Source: Lepidostoma basale
Lineage: Eukaryota > Arthropoda > Insecta > Trichoptera > Lepidostomatidae
NCBI GenBank assembly: GCA_022606425.2
Contig: JAHDVF020000091.1
Location: forward strand, 186,001-250,000
Length of the DNA: 64,000 nt
Reading direction: 5' to 3'
In this document: positions 19,301 to 31,300 of the stretch, in pieces
Numbering within the stretch: the first letter of the stretch is position 1
How the letters are laid out: the number at the start of each line of letters is the position of its first letter
Translations under genes and position numbers: made by a program
Notes under the pieces: model-generated
Database searches by the model: none
Told to the model about the DNA's origin: nothing
The model's input: only the letters and a program-made list of their open reading frames with translations

Positions 19301-22300
19301 GTGCCACGTTTTCCTCGGCCTTCCGATTCTATTTCTAGCTCCGTTCAAGCCGTTTACATATACCTTCTTTACCATTCTGTCTTCACTCATTCTTTCCATG
19401 TGTCCAAACCATCTTAATGACCCTTTCCTTATTTTGTTCGTAACACTTTCGTTCGCACCACATTCACTTCTTATACTTGCATTTGTCACTCTATCATATA
19501 CAGATTTGCCACACATTCGTCTTAGAGATCTCATTTCTACTGCATTTATTCTACTTTCATCCTTCTTTTGCCAGTTCCATGCTTCACTTCCATACATAAG
19601 GGTCGGCACAAGAACACCATTGTGCACTGCCATCTTGGCTTTTTTGGATAGGCTTTTGTTTGCGATGACAACTTTAAGTGCACCATTTATTCTGTTGCCT
19701 GCCCCAACCCTTCTTTCAATATCCTTCTCCACCCTCCCATCCTTTGTAAACATACTTCCTAAATAAACAAATTCATCCTTGTGAAATATGTGTCACTTAA
19801 ATGCCGTGAGGAATACGTGTCACTTAAATGCCGTGAAATGCCACAGTTGCATTCCATCAGCAACACTAGCAATAGTCCTACTCCTAGCGTCCACGAGTGG
19901 TCTCTTAGGCCCCGCGAGCCCCGGGCAACGTGGCCGCTGGCAATACCATCAGCCATAGCAAATAGGAGAGGATGAATGGCGAGCTTCCGGCGCCATAAAA
20001 CCGGAAACACCCAGCTAAGGGAAGGAAAACCCCAACAGAAAACCCCAGTTCTCCTGGTAGAAGGTTGGGCGAGATGCTAGTAACTTCTTCCCATAAAAAG
20101 CAATGATTACGAAACCAGATACGGAGCCTCGGCAAGGACTGGGAATCGGACTAGACCCGGCAAACGAAATATGGACAAGTGTCAGATTGGAGGGTCGAAG
20201 CGGAGCACAGGAGGAGTTGGAGGCGAAGAATACTGGAGGCTAAGGCTCGATATGGGCTGTAGGGCCATCGAAGAAGAAGAAATCTATATCTGGTTGGATG
20301 CAGGTGCCAAAAGGGCTGGTTGGATGCAGATGAAAGAGTGTGGAATGAAAATATAAGAATGTTTTGAACAAAATAATGAAAGTATCATTAAGATAGTTTA
20401 AAAATCTTCTTTCAACTTCACGCATCGTCTGAAAGCTTATCATCGTTACCTGGTGGGCAGCAGCGCACTCCGGCTAACAGGTACCTCTGCAGCAAGGCCT
20501 GCAGGGCGAGCGGAGCCAGCGCCGAGTCGGCAACCGTCCCTTGGAGAGCTGCCAGGTTGGCCAGAAGCCGAGCCCCCCGGGCAGTCTGACGCTTCAGGAA
20601 CACCGCCCCCGGACCCTTCCCAGACTCCACCAAGCTGGAAGAAGACACCTTCGTTGCATAATATACTTTTTGATTGCGAATCACGGAACTGGCAAAATAA
20701 GGATAGCTAACTAACCATCACGCCATCTCTGGGAGGGGTAGGCAGAGAGGATGGATCGCCACACTGTTCTATCCTGACATAACTCTCGCGCCTCTTCTAC
20801 ATTCACACGTGGTGACATGCACGCTCGTCGATTGTTCCTACTTCCAACATGGCCGCCTTTCAGTAATTGATAAATTTGGTCATGCCATGTCTTGCTTGGC
20901 CTTCCTTGACTTTTTTTCCATTCACACTAACTAACTAACTAACCATCACAACAGAAATAATGGACTGCCACACTTTTCTTTCCTGACATTTCTCTGGCTT
21001 CCTCAACAATCATACATCGTGTCAAGCACGCGCGTCGATTTCTCCGACTCCTCACGTGGCTGACATTCAATATTTGATTTATTTGATCGTGCCACTTTTT
21101 CCTTGGTCTTCCGATTCTATTTCTAGTTCCATTTACATTGTTAACATATAGCATTCTTTCTTCATTCATTCTTTCCATGTGTCCAGACCATCTTAATGAT
21201 CCTTTCATTATTTTGTTCATAACACCATCATTCGCACCGCATTCACTTCTTATATTTTCATTCGACACTCTATCATACACAGAGTATCAACACATTCGTC
21301 TGAGAAATCTCATTTCTACTACATTTATTCTACTTTCATCATTCTTTTGCCAGTTATAGGCTTCGCTTCCATACATAAGGGTCGGTAAAAGAACACCATT
21401 GTGCACTGCCATTCTAGTTTTTTTGGATAGGTTTTTGTTAGCGATGACAACTTTAAGTGCACCATTCACTCTGTTGCCTGCCCCAACCCTTCTTTCAATA
21501 TCCCTCTCCACTGTAAACATACTTCCTAAAAAAACAAACTCATCTATTTGCTCCAAATTTTCACGATTCACGCTAATGTTGCAGACTGTCGTGGTTTCTT
21601 CCTTTTCAAAAATCATTACCTTGGCCTTATTAACATTCATCATCAGATCATTTCGCATGCATACCTCATACATACTATTCACCAGGACTTGTAGTTCGTG
21701 CTCGTTGTCTGCAAGTAGGACAGCGTCATCCGCATACAAGAGACAGCTTACTGACACTCCGCTCATTTTGGCACCTGCATCCAACCCTCTTTCATACACT
21801 TGTCCATATATAGATGAAATAACCACGGGGACATTACGCAGCCCTGTTGGACACCTCTATTGATATCAAACCAGGCTGTAAGATCTCCATTTACTCTGAC
21901 ACTAGCAGTGCTCTCCGTGTATAGCGACTTAATTGCCGTGATCAGTTTTGTACTTATTCCATATTCAGACAATATTTTCCACAACTTTTCTCTATTAACT
22001 GAGCATTGAATGTAACTAAAATAGTAACTAGTAACCTCTTAGGCAGGAGTGGTATGAAGACGTCGTGCTGCAGCGCGGCTCCGGCTCTCTTGAGGACGGT
22101 CTCCGCCAGGGCTTGCAGGGGCTTAGCGTGGGGCCCGGCCCCAGGCACAGCTCCTGCCCTCCGTAGCAGCGCGGCCAGTCGCCTACTCTGGCCCCCGGAC
22201 ATGGGATCCCACGTGCCCTCCACCAGCTCTGGAATAACGAGAGTACATTCATCAGCGGATGGACTACTGGACTACGGCCAAACTTTTTTGTATACATTCT

Positions 22301-25300
22301 TCTCAATTCGCTTCCTCAAAATTCATACATCATGTCGATGCATGCACGTCGATTTCTCCGGCTCCTCATGTGGCCGACATTAAAAACTAACTAACTAACC
22401 ATCACGCCGTCTCCCCGAAAGGGTAGGCAGAAAGAATGGACTGCCACACCTTTCTTTTTTCAACATAGTCACCACCTTCGTAAGCTTCCATATGTAAGCT
22501 ATTTTTCAACATGGTCACCACCTTCGTAAGCTTCCATATGTAAGCTATTTTTCAACATGGTCACCACCTTCGTTAGCTTCCATATGTAAGCTATTTTTCA
22601 ACATGGTCACCACCTTCGTAAGCTTCCAAATGTAAGCTATTTTTCAACATGGTCACCACCTTCGTAAGCTTCCAAATGTAAGCTATTTTTCAACATGGTC
22701 ACCACCTTCGTAAGCTTCCATATGTAAGCTATTTTTCAACATGGTCACCACCTTCGTAAGCTTCCAAATGTAAGCTATTTTTCAACATGGTCACCACCTT
22801 CGTAAGCTTCCATATGTAAGCTATTTTTCAACATGGTCACCACCTTCGTAAGCTTCCATATGTAAGCTATTTTTCAACATGGTCACCACCTTCGTAAGCT
22901 TCCATATGTAAGCTATTTTTCAACATGGTCACCACCTTCGTAAGCTTCCATATGTAAGCTATTTTTCAACATAGTCACCACCTTCGTAAGCTTCCATATG
23001 TAAGCTATTTTTCAACATAGTCACCACCTTCGTAAGCTTCCATATGTAAGCTATTTTTCAACATGGTCACCACCTTCGTAAGCTTCCATATGCAAGCTAT
23101 TTTTCAACATGGTCACCACCTTCGTAAGCTTCCATATGTAAGCTATTTTTCAACATGGTCACCACCTTCGTAAGCTTCCATATGTAAGCTATTTTTCAAC
23201 ATAGTCACCACCTTCGTAAGCTTCCATATGTAAGCTATTTTTCAACATAGTCACCACCTTCGTAAGCTTCCATATGTAAGCTATTTTTCAACATAGTCAC
23301 CACCTTTGTAAGCTTCCATATGTAAGCTATTTTTCAACATGGTCACCACCTTTGTAAGCTTCCATATGTAAGCTATTTTTCAACATGGTCACCACCTTCG
23401 TAAGCTTCCATATGTAAGCTATTTTTCAACATGGTCACCACCTTCGTAAGCTTCCATATGCAAGCTATTTTTCAACATATTTTTCAACATGGTCACCACA
23501 GTCGTCGACCTTCGTGGCCGAGTGGTAAGTGCATTTACTTCCACCCCGAAGGTTCCGGGTTCGATTCCCGGCGAGGGCAGTGTGATTGTCCACCCATGTG
23601 CGGCTTCAGGGAGGTAAAGAGATAGTAATCTGAAGGTGCTAAGTCAGGGGAATGCGCGGGATGGTTCAGGACATCCCATTTAAACGAGGCGAGCAGTTCC
23701 TTCTGGCATTGTCGAGCAGCAGGCAGACTCCCTTTGTCAGCATGCCTCTCCTCTTGTTCTGAATCGCCACAGTATCTTGCCTCTGCACAGTATCTTGGTG
23801 GTCTCCCCTTGAGGCATATATTCAATTAAAATTATGCCTTGACAGTCCCAAAACACAGATGCTATGATATTCTTGGTTTTTCTTTCCCGATTGTGGGTTT
23901 AAAACATCATGCACAAACGTATGACCGTTTTTAAACTCGCGACATCACTTGTACACACTCGTACGATTCATAGCTTTATCACCATATGCAGTTTTCACCT
24001 CATTATAAACCAAAACCGGAGGTTTTCCCTTCCAAACGAGATAACAGATGACGCCGCGTATTTCGCACTTGGCGGGAGATTGGATCGACATTTTTCACGA
24101 AACGTGTTGTCGCGTTGACACTTCTCAACGTACTGACCTCGAACCAGTCTCGTTGCGGAAGGGAAGGGTCAGGCTACACGGAAGTGTAGCCAACATGTCG
24201 AAAATAAAATCCATCCAGTCGTGAGAGCCTCAGTACACTTACTTTCTGGTTCTGCCTCATACATTATTATTATTACGCTTGGTGCATCTTATAAATGGCG
24301 AAAACTTCGAATATTGCAGAATCTTCTTTTTGTGTAAAATTCTCGCACTCACAACGCGCGGTCCTCTCCCGAGAAACGCTCCAAAGCGACTAGATTTCCC
24401 AAGAATTAGGCTACCAATTGACATATGCCCTACCCCCGCCCCTTGGATTCGTTGCGTTCACACAGTAAGCTAAACAAACATAAACATTCATTTTCAATAG
24501 CTTCATCCTTCCGTAGCTCCACTTACCAGTCAGCTTGGGTATGATGACCTTGAGGACGATGCTTGGTATGAGGTTGATGTCGGGATCCGAAGCGAGCCCT
24601 TCTTCCGTCTCCGGCTCCTCGTCAGACAGCCCGTACAGCATCAGCCCCCTGGAAGATGTGACAAATATAATACCATGATAAAATAAAATGGCAGATGACT
24701 GCATCATGGATAAAATTAAAAAAGGATCCCTGAGATGGTTTGGACATATGGAACGAATGAATGAGAGTAGAATGGTTAAAAAGTTGTACACAAGCAGCGT
24801 GAGTGGAAAAAGAAGCCGAGGACGACCGAGGAAAACATGGCATGACCAAATTAATCAATTACTAAAAGGCGGCCACATTCGAAGTCGGAATAATCGACGT
24901 GCGTGCATGGTACGATGTATGAATGTAGAGGAAGCCCGAGAGGTATGGAAATGGCGTGGTGGTTAGTTAGTTTATAAAATAAAATGGCGGCGCACAATGA
25001 TGTTCTTGTATCAAACCCTTATGCATATGGAAGCGAAGCATGGAACTGACAAATTATGAAAGCAGAATAAATGCAGAAGAAATGAGATCTCTTAGACTAA
25101 TGTGTTAAACTCGGTGTATGATAGAGTTTCAAACAAAAATATAAGAAGCGAATGCGGTGCGAATGATGGTGTTATGAACAAAATAATAAAAGTATCATTA
25201 AGACGGTTTGGACACATGGAAAGAATGAATGAAGAAAGATGGTAAAATATGAATATGTAACGATGTAAATGGAACTAGAAATAGTATCGGAAGACCGAGG

Positions 25301-28300
25301 AAAACGTGGCACGATCAAATAAATCAAATATTGAATGTCGGCCGCGTGAGGAGTCGGAGAAATCGACGCGCGTGCGTGACACGATGTATGAATGTTGAGG
25401 AAGCTAATTGAGAAATATGTCAGGAAAAAAAGTGTGGCAGTCCATTCTTTCTGCCTACCCTTTCGGAGAGACGGCGTGATGTTAGAAAAGTTATTTAGAA
25501 ATTCTATCATGCATAGTTTTAACACACATATGTCTAAGGGATCACAGGATGAGAGCAGAATAAATGCGGTAGAGATGAGGTCCCTAAGACACATGTGTGG
25601 TAGAACGATATACGACAGAATCTCAAATGCTGATATAAGAAAGGAGTGTAGAGCGGAAGAAGGTATTATGAAAGGATCGCTGCGTTGGTTCGGACATATG
25701 GAACGCATGGATGGAGAAATAATGGTTAAGAAAGTATACGTTAATGATGTAAATGGAGTACAGAATCGAGGCAGATGGAGAAAAACACAAACAAATTAAT
25801 CAAATTTTAAAGGTTGGTCATGTTAGAAGTCGGAAGAATCTACGTGCGTGTATGACTCGCTGTATAAATGTGGAGGAGGCTAGAGAGGTGTGCCAGGATA
25901 GAGTAGTGTGGCGGTCCATTCTCTCTGTCTACTCCTGCGGATAAATGGAGTGATGGTTTGTTTTGTTTTATTATTATTTATAGACCAATTCAGATATCTC
26001 GGAAGCGAGGTAACCAGCTCTAATGACCTCCCCAGAGAAGTAAGGTCACAGGTGGATAGGGCTGCAGCCGTTGCAGGCTGCCTGAAAGATGTCATATGGA
26101 GAAACAAGGACATGAGGACTGACAGCAAGGTACGCATCTACAAGACCTGTGTGCGACCAATCCTCACATATGGCATTGAATCGAGGGCAGACACTGTCAA
26201 GACAAAGAGCATGCTCAGGACAACACTCCGCGCTATAGCTGGCAAGACCCTACGTGATCGAGTTAGGAATACAGCAATCCGAGAAATCTGCGAGGTCGAA
26301 GATGCGGTCAGATGGGGACGTCAAAGCCGGCGATACTGGCATCAACACGTAGAAAGGATGAGCTCAAATAGGATACCACACATAGCTCTCCATGGAGCGC
26401 CAAACGGACAACGCCGACCAGGACGACCCCCGAAACGGTGGAGAAAGCTGGAGTTCAGCGTCTCAAGAGAACCCTCCTGAAATAACAGACTCCTGAGTCT
26501 ACCAAAAGTGAAGAAGAATAAGAAGAATACCAACATATGGATACTCACCGATACCACTGCATCTTTTCCCAATCGAGGGCATTTTCATCCGCAATTGGAT
26601 TCCAGAGAAGTAACTGAAACAAGTGGATGAATTTGTTTATTTAGGAAGTATGTTTACATGTAGCACTGCTAGTGTCAGAGTAAATGGAGATCTTACAGCC
26701 TGGTTTGATATCAATAGAGGTGTCCAACAGGGCTGCGTAATGTCCCCGTGATTATTTAATCTATATATGGACAAGGGTTGGATGTAGGTGCCAAAATGAG
26801 CGGAGTGTCAGTAAGCTGTCTCTTGTATGCGGATGACGCTGTCCTACTTGCAGACAACGAGCATGAACTACAAGTCCTGGTGAATAGTACGTATGAGGCA
26901 TGCATGCGAAATGATCTGATGATGAATGTTAACAAGTCCAAGGTAATGATTTTTTGAAAAAGAATAAACCACGACAGTCTGCAACATTAGCGTGAATGGT
27001 GAAAATTTGGAGCAAGTAGTTGAGTTCGTGTATTTAGGTAGTATGTTTACAGTGGAGAGGGATGTTGAAAGAAGGGTTGGGGCAGGCGACAGAGTGAATG
27101 GTGCACTTAAAGTTGTCACCGCAAGCAAAGGCCTATCCAAAAAAGCCAAGATGGCAGTGCACAATGGTGTTCTTGTGATAACCCTTACGTATGGAAGTGA
27201 AGCATGGAACTGCCAAAAGAAGGATGAAAGTAGAATAAATGCAGTTGAAATGAGATCTCTAAGACGAATGTGTTAAAATATGTACATGATACTGTCGTAT
27301 GAAAATGTAAGAAGTGAATGCAGTGCAAATGATGGTGTTATGAACAAAATAATGAAAGGATCATTAAGATGGTTTGGACACATGGAAAGAATGGTGAAAA
27401 CGGTATATGTATATGACGTGAACGGAGCTAGAAATAGAGAAAGACCGAGGAAAATGTGGCACTATCAAATAAATAAAATATTGAAGGTCGGCCACGTGAG
27501 AATTCAGAGAAATTAACGTGCGTGCATGACACGATGTATGAATGTAGAGGAAGCCCGAAAATCACTTATTTTTTGCGCGGTCACAGTGGCTATCCACCTT
27601 AAGACGGTTTGTACACGTGGAAATGAGGTAAATGGAACAAGAAAGAGATAAATGTGCACGCGAGGAGTTTCTGGAAGTGTGTCACCTTGAGACGGAGGTA
27701 TGGCCCGGCCAGCTTGGGGAGACACAGGCCGGCGTAGGCCTCCACGTAGGCGGGCCTGTCTCTGCCCCTCCACTCCTCCATGCGCCCCAGCACGGCCCCC
27801 AGCGAGGCAAACTCCTCCAGGGTGTCCCCGAACATGTCCCCGGCCTCCGTCACAATCTGCTCTGCAATTATACCAAAACTATTCAACCTCCCCTCTGTAG
27901 GCCTGCATCTCACGTCAAGACAGCTATAGGTCATCTTGTGCAAACTGTATTTACTTGGTTGTAACAAGTAATATATTTCGTTAAAAAAATATGATACTTG
28001 GTTGTTTTGTATGTAAAGCAGTGTTTTATAAGTAAAACAGTGTTTTATAAGTAAAACAGTGATTTATAAGCAAAACAGTGATTTATAAGTAAAACATTGT
28101 TTATAAAAAACAGTGTTTTATAAGCAAAACAGTGATTTATAAGTTAAACATTGCTTATAAAAAACATTATTTTAAAAATTAAATACTGTTTTACAATCAA
28201 AACAGTGTTTTATAAGTGAAACAGTGTTTTATAAATAAATAAATGTTAACTAACTAACTAACCATCACGCCGTCTCCCCGGAGGGGGTAGGCAGAAAGAA

Positions 28301-31300
28301 TGGACTGCCACACTTTTCTTTCCTGACATATTTCTCAATTCGCTTCCTCAACATTCATACATCGTGTCATGCACGCGCGTCGATTTCTCTGACTCTAAAT
28401 AAATGTTTTAAAAGTAAAACTGCATTTTATAAGTAAAATTAAGTTTTATATAAAAAAAACAGTGTTTTTTTGTTAAACTGTGTTTAATATGTAAAACATT
28501 ATTTAAAAAAACAGTGTTTTAGAAGTAAAACAGCGATTTATAAGCAAAATTTATAAGTTTATAAACAAAACAGTGCTTTGCAATCAAAACCTTGTATATT
28601 TGACTTTTGTCTTTTGTTTTTTATGTACACAACAGGTCGTTTGGACTCAATTACTGTATACTATTTATATATTTTTTAGCTATTATATTGATTCTCGCGA
28701 CATGTGATAGGTAGCTAATCTATCGCCATATTGTCACGTGAATTCTGCACCAGACCAAAGACAGTGTGACAATCACACTGCCATCGCCGGGAATCGAACC
28801 CGGAACCTTCGGCATGACCTGACATGATGGGTAACCACTCTGCCACGAAGGTTGTCATCATAAGCGAAAAAGTGTTTTAGAAGTGAAACATTGTTTTATA
28901 GCAAAACAATGTTTTGTAAGTAAAACGAAGTTTTATAAAAGAACAGTGTTTTATAAGTTAAACTGTGTTTAATACATAAAACAATGTTTTACAATCAAAA
29001 CAATGTTTTCTCATACAGAAAAAAAATAGTATAGCAAAGATCAGTACCTTCTATAGTCTGGTAGGCCGTCGCCTCCGACTGGGGAACCTCATCGTCGCTG
29101 GAGTCTCCGTCCCTGTGGGAGATGCCCGGCGTGTCCTGCTCCCTCGCCCTCCTCCTGCGAAGGCGGCGCCCCTCACGCTCCGCTATCCTGCGGCTGCGCT
29201 CCTCATCCCTCCTGACCGGACCTGGGCGGTCAGTTCCCACCGTTAGCACTATAGGACCCTCCTCTGGCCTTCACACCTTCTCCCTTCTAACACAATAGGC
29301 AGAGACTCTTCCATCCTGACACGCTTCTCTAGCCTTCACATTCATACATCGCGTCATGCACTGTCGCTTCTGACACAATAGGCAGAGACGGTGGACCGCC
29401 ACACTCTTCCATCCTGACACACTTCTCTAGCCTTCACATCCATACAGCGTGTCATGCATCACTTCTAACACAATAGGCAGAGACGATGGACCGCCACACT
29501 CTTCCATCCTGACACGCTTCTCTAGCCTTCACATTCATACAGCGTGTCGTGCACTGTCGCTTCTAACACAATAGGCAGAGACGATGGACCGCCACACTCT
29601 TCCATCCTGACACGCTTCTCTAGCCTTCACATTCATACAGCGTGTCGTGCACTGTCGCTTCTAACACAATAGGCAGAGACGATGGACCGCCACACTCTTC
29701 CATCCTGGCACACTTCTCTAGCCTTCACATTCATACAGCGTGTCGTGCACTGTCGCTTCTAACACAATAGGCAGAGACGATGGACCGCCACACTCTTCCA
29801 TCCTGACACGCTTCTCTAGCCTTCACATTCATACAGCGTGTCATGAACCGCTTCCAACACAATAGGCAGAGACGGTGGACCGCCACACTCTTCCATCCTG
29901 ACACGCTTCTCTAGCCTTCACATTCATACAGCTATCATGCACTGTCGCTTCTAACACAATAGGCAGAGACGGTGGACCGCCACACTCTTCCATCTTGACA
30001 CGCTTCTCTAGCCTTCACATTCATACAGCGCGTAGCGCACTGTCGCTTCTAACACAATAGGCAGAGACGGTGGACCGCCACACTCTTCCATCCTGACATG
30101 CTTCTCTAGCCTTCACATCCATGCTTACCGGAGGCCGGCTGCATAACTTCCTGCGCTTGGTCCCGCACGTCTGCTCTCCGCCTCTCCGTGAGGAATGCCG
30201 CCTTTCTCCGATGCAGCGTCATGGCCCTTGCTTCCAGGGCGCACAGGGCTGGCATCTGTGAAGAGAAGGAAGATGCCGTTATACCCTGGATGGTACTGGA
30301 GTCAACAATCAAGAAGAAGATGATCAAGCCTAATATTGAGAGAAGAATTGTTAACTGGAGTCACAGTAATAAAATGCAATTCAATGTCTCTAAGTGCGCT
30401 ATGCTATCATTTACTAGAGCATTGAGAACTGTGTATCATAGATACACAATGAACAACCAGCAACTAGCACATGTATCTACGATGAAGGATCTCGGGATCA
30501 TCTATGAGAGTAGGCTGACTCTTCCTGCACATATCGAGAGGATTCGTGACATTGCACTGAGGATGTTGGGCTTCATCATTCGGTCCGGAAGAGTTTTCAG
30601 AGATCCCAATGTGCTCAGAGTCCTATACAACGCGCTGGTTCGGAGCAGACTCGAAAGTGGTTCTGTGATATGGAGTCCTCACGAGGCCAGATATTCTGTT
30701 ATGCTGAAGAGAAATTTCTACATGAGGGAGTATGGTAGCCATCCGTGGCTCTATCCCACTCTCTGCAACTTCCAAGAGATAGGCATCTCATAACCCATTT
30801 CTTAACATTAACCAGTTGATATTTCATAGGCCGTGCTGGAAGATGTTGGTATTTTGGTCCTGACACACATTTCTTTCCTGAACATATTTCTCTCACTTCC
30901 TCAACATTCATACATCGTGTCATGCACACGCTTCGATTTCTCCGACTCCTCACGAGGCCGACATTCAATATTTGATTAATTTGATCGTGCCACGTTTTCC
31001 TCGGTCTTCCGATTCTATTTCTAGTTCCATTTACATCGCTAACATATACTTTTTTTACCATTCATTCATTCTTTCCACGTGTCCAAACCATCTTAATGAT
31101 ACTCTCATTATTTTGTTCATAACACCATCATTCGCACCGCATTCACTTCTTATATTTTCATTCGACACTCTATCATACACAGAGTATCCATACATTCATC
31201 TAAGAGATCTCATTTCTACTGCATTTATTCTTCTTTCATCCTTGGAGAAAGAATGGTTAAGAAAGTATACGTTAACGATGTAAATGGAGTACGGAGTCGA

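Larger units (their letters stand above)
27985..29010. repeat. about 19-bp palindromic tandem repeat, interrupted, PAXBP1 intron 10
   Basis: Unit GTAAAACAGTGTTTTATAA with a near-perfect AAAACA.TGTTTT palindrome; blocks at 27985-28245, 28397-28600 and 28855-29010. Interrupted by a LINE (28246-28396) and a SINE (about 28735-28860). Confidence 0.88.

Noticed and set aside
22461..23486. CRISPR-like array
   Set aside because: Contiguous 46-bp monomers without unique spacers in a eukaryotic intron; it is a minisatellite.
23508..23580. A functional tRNA gene
   Set aside because: A and B boxes are present, but the acceptor stem does not pair and the same 3' extension occurs in other copies, which marks a SINE.
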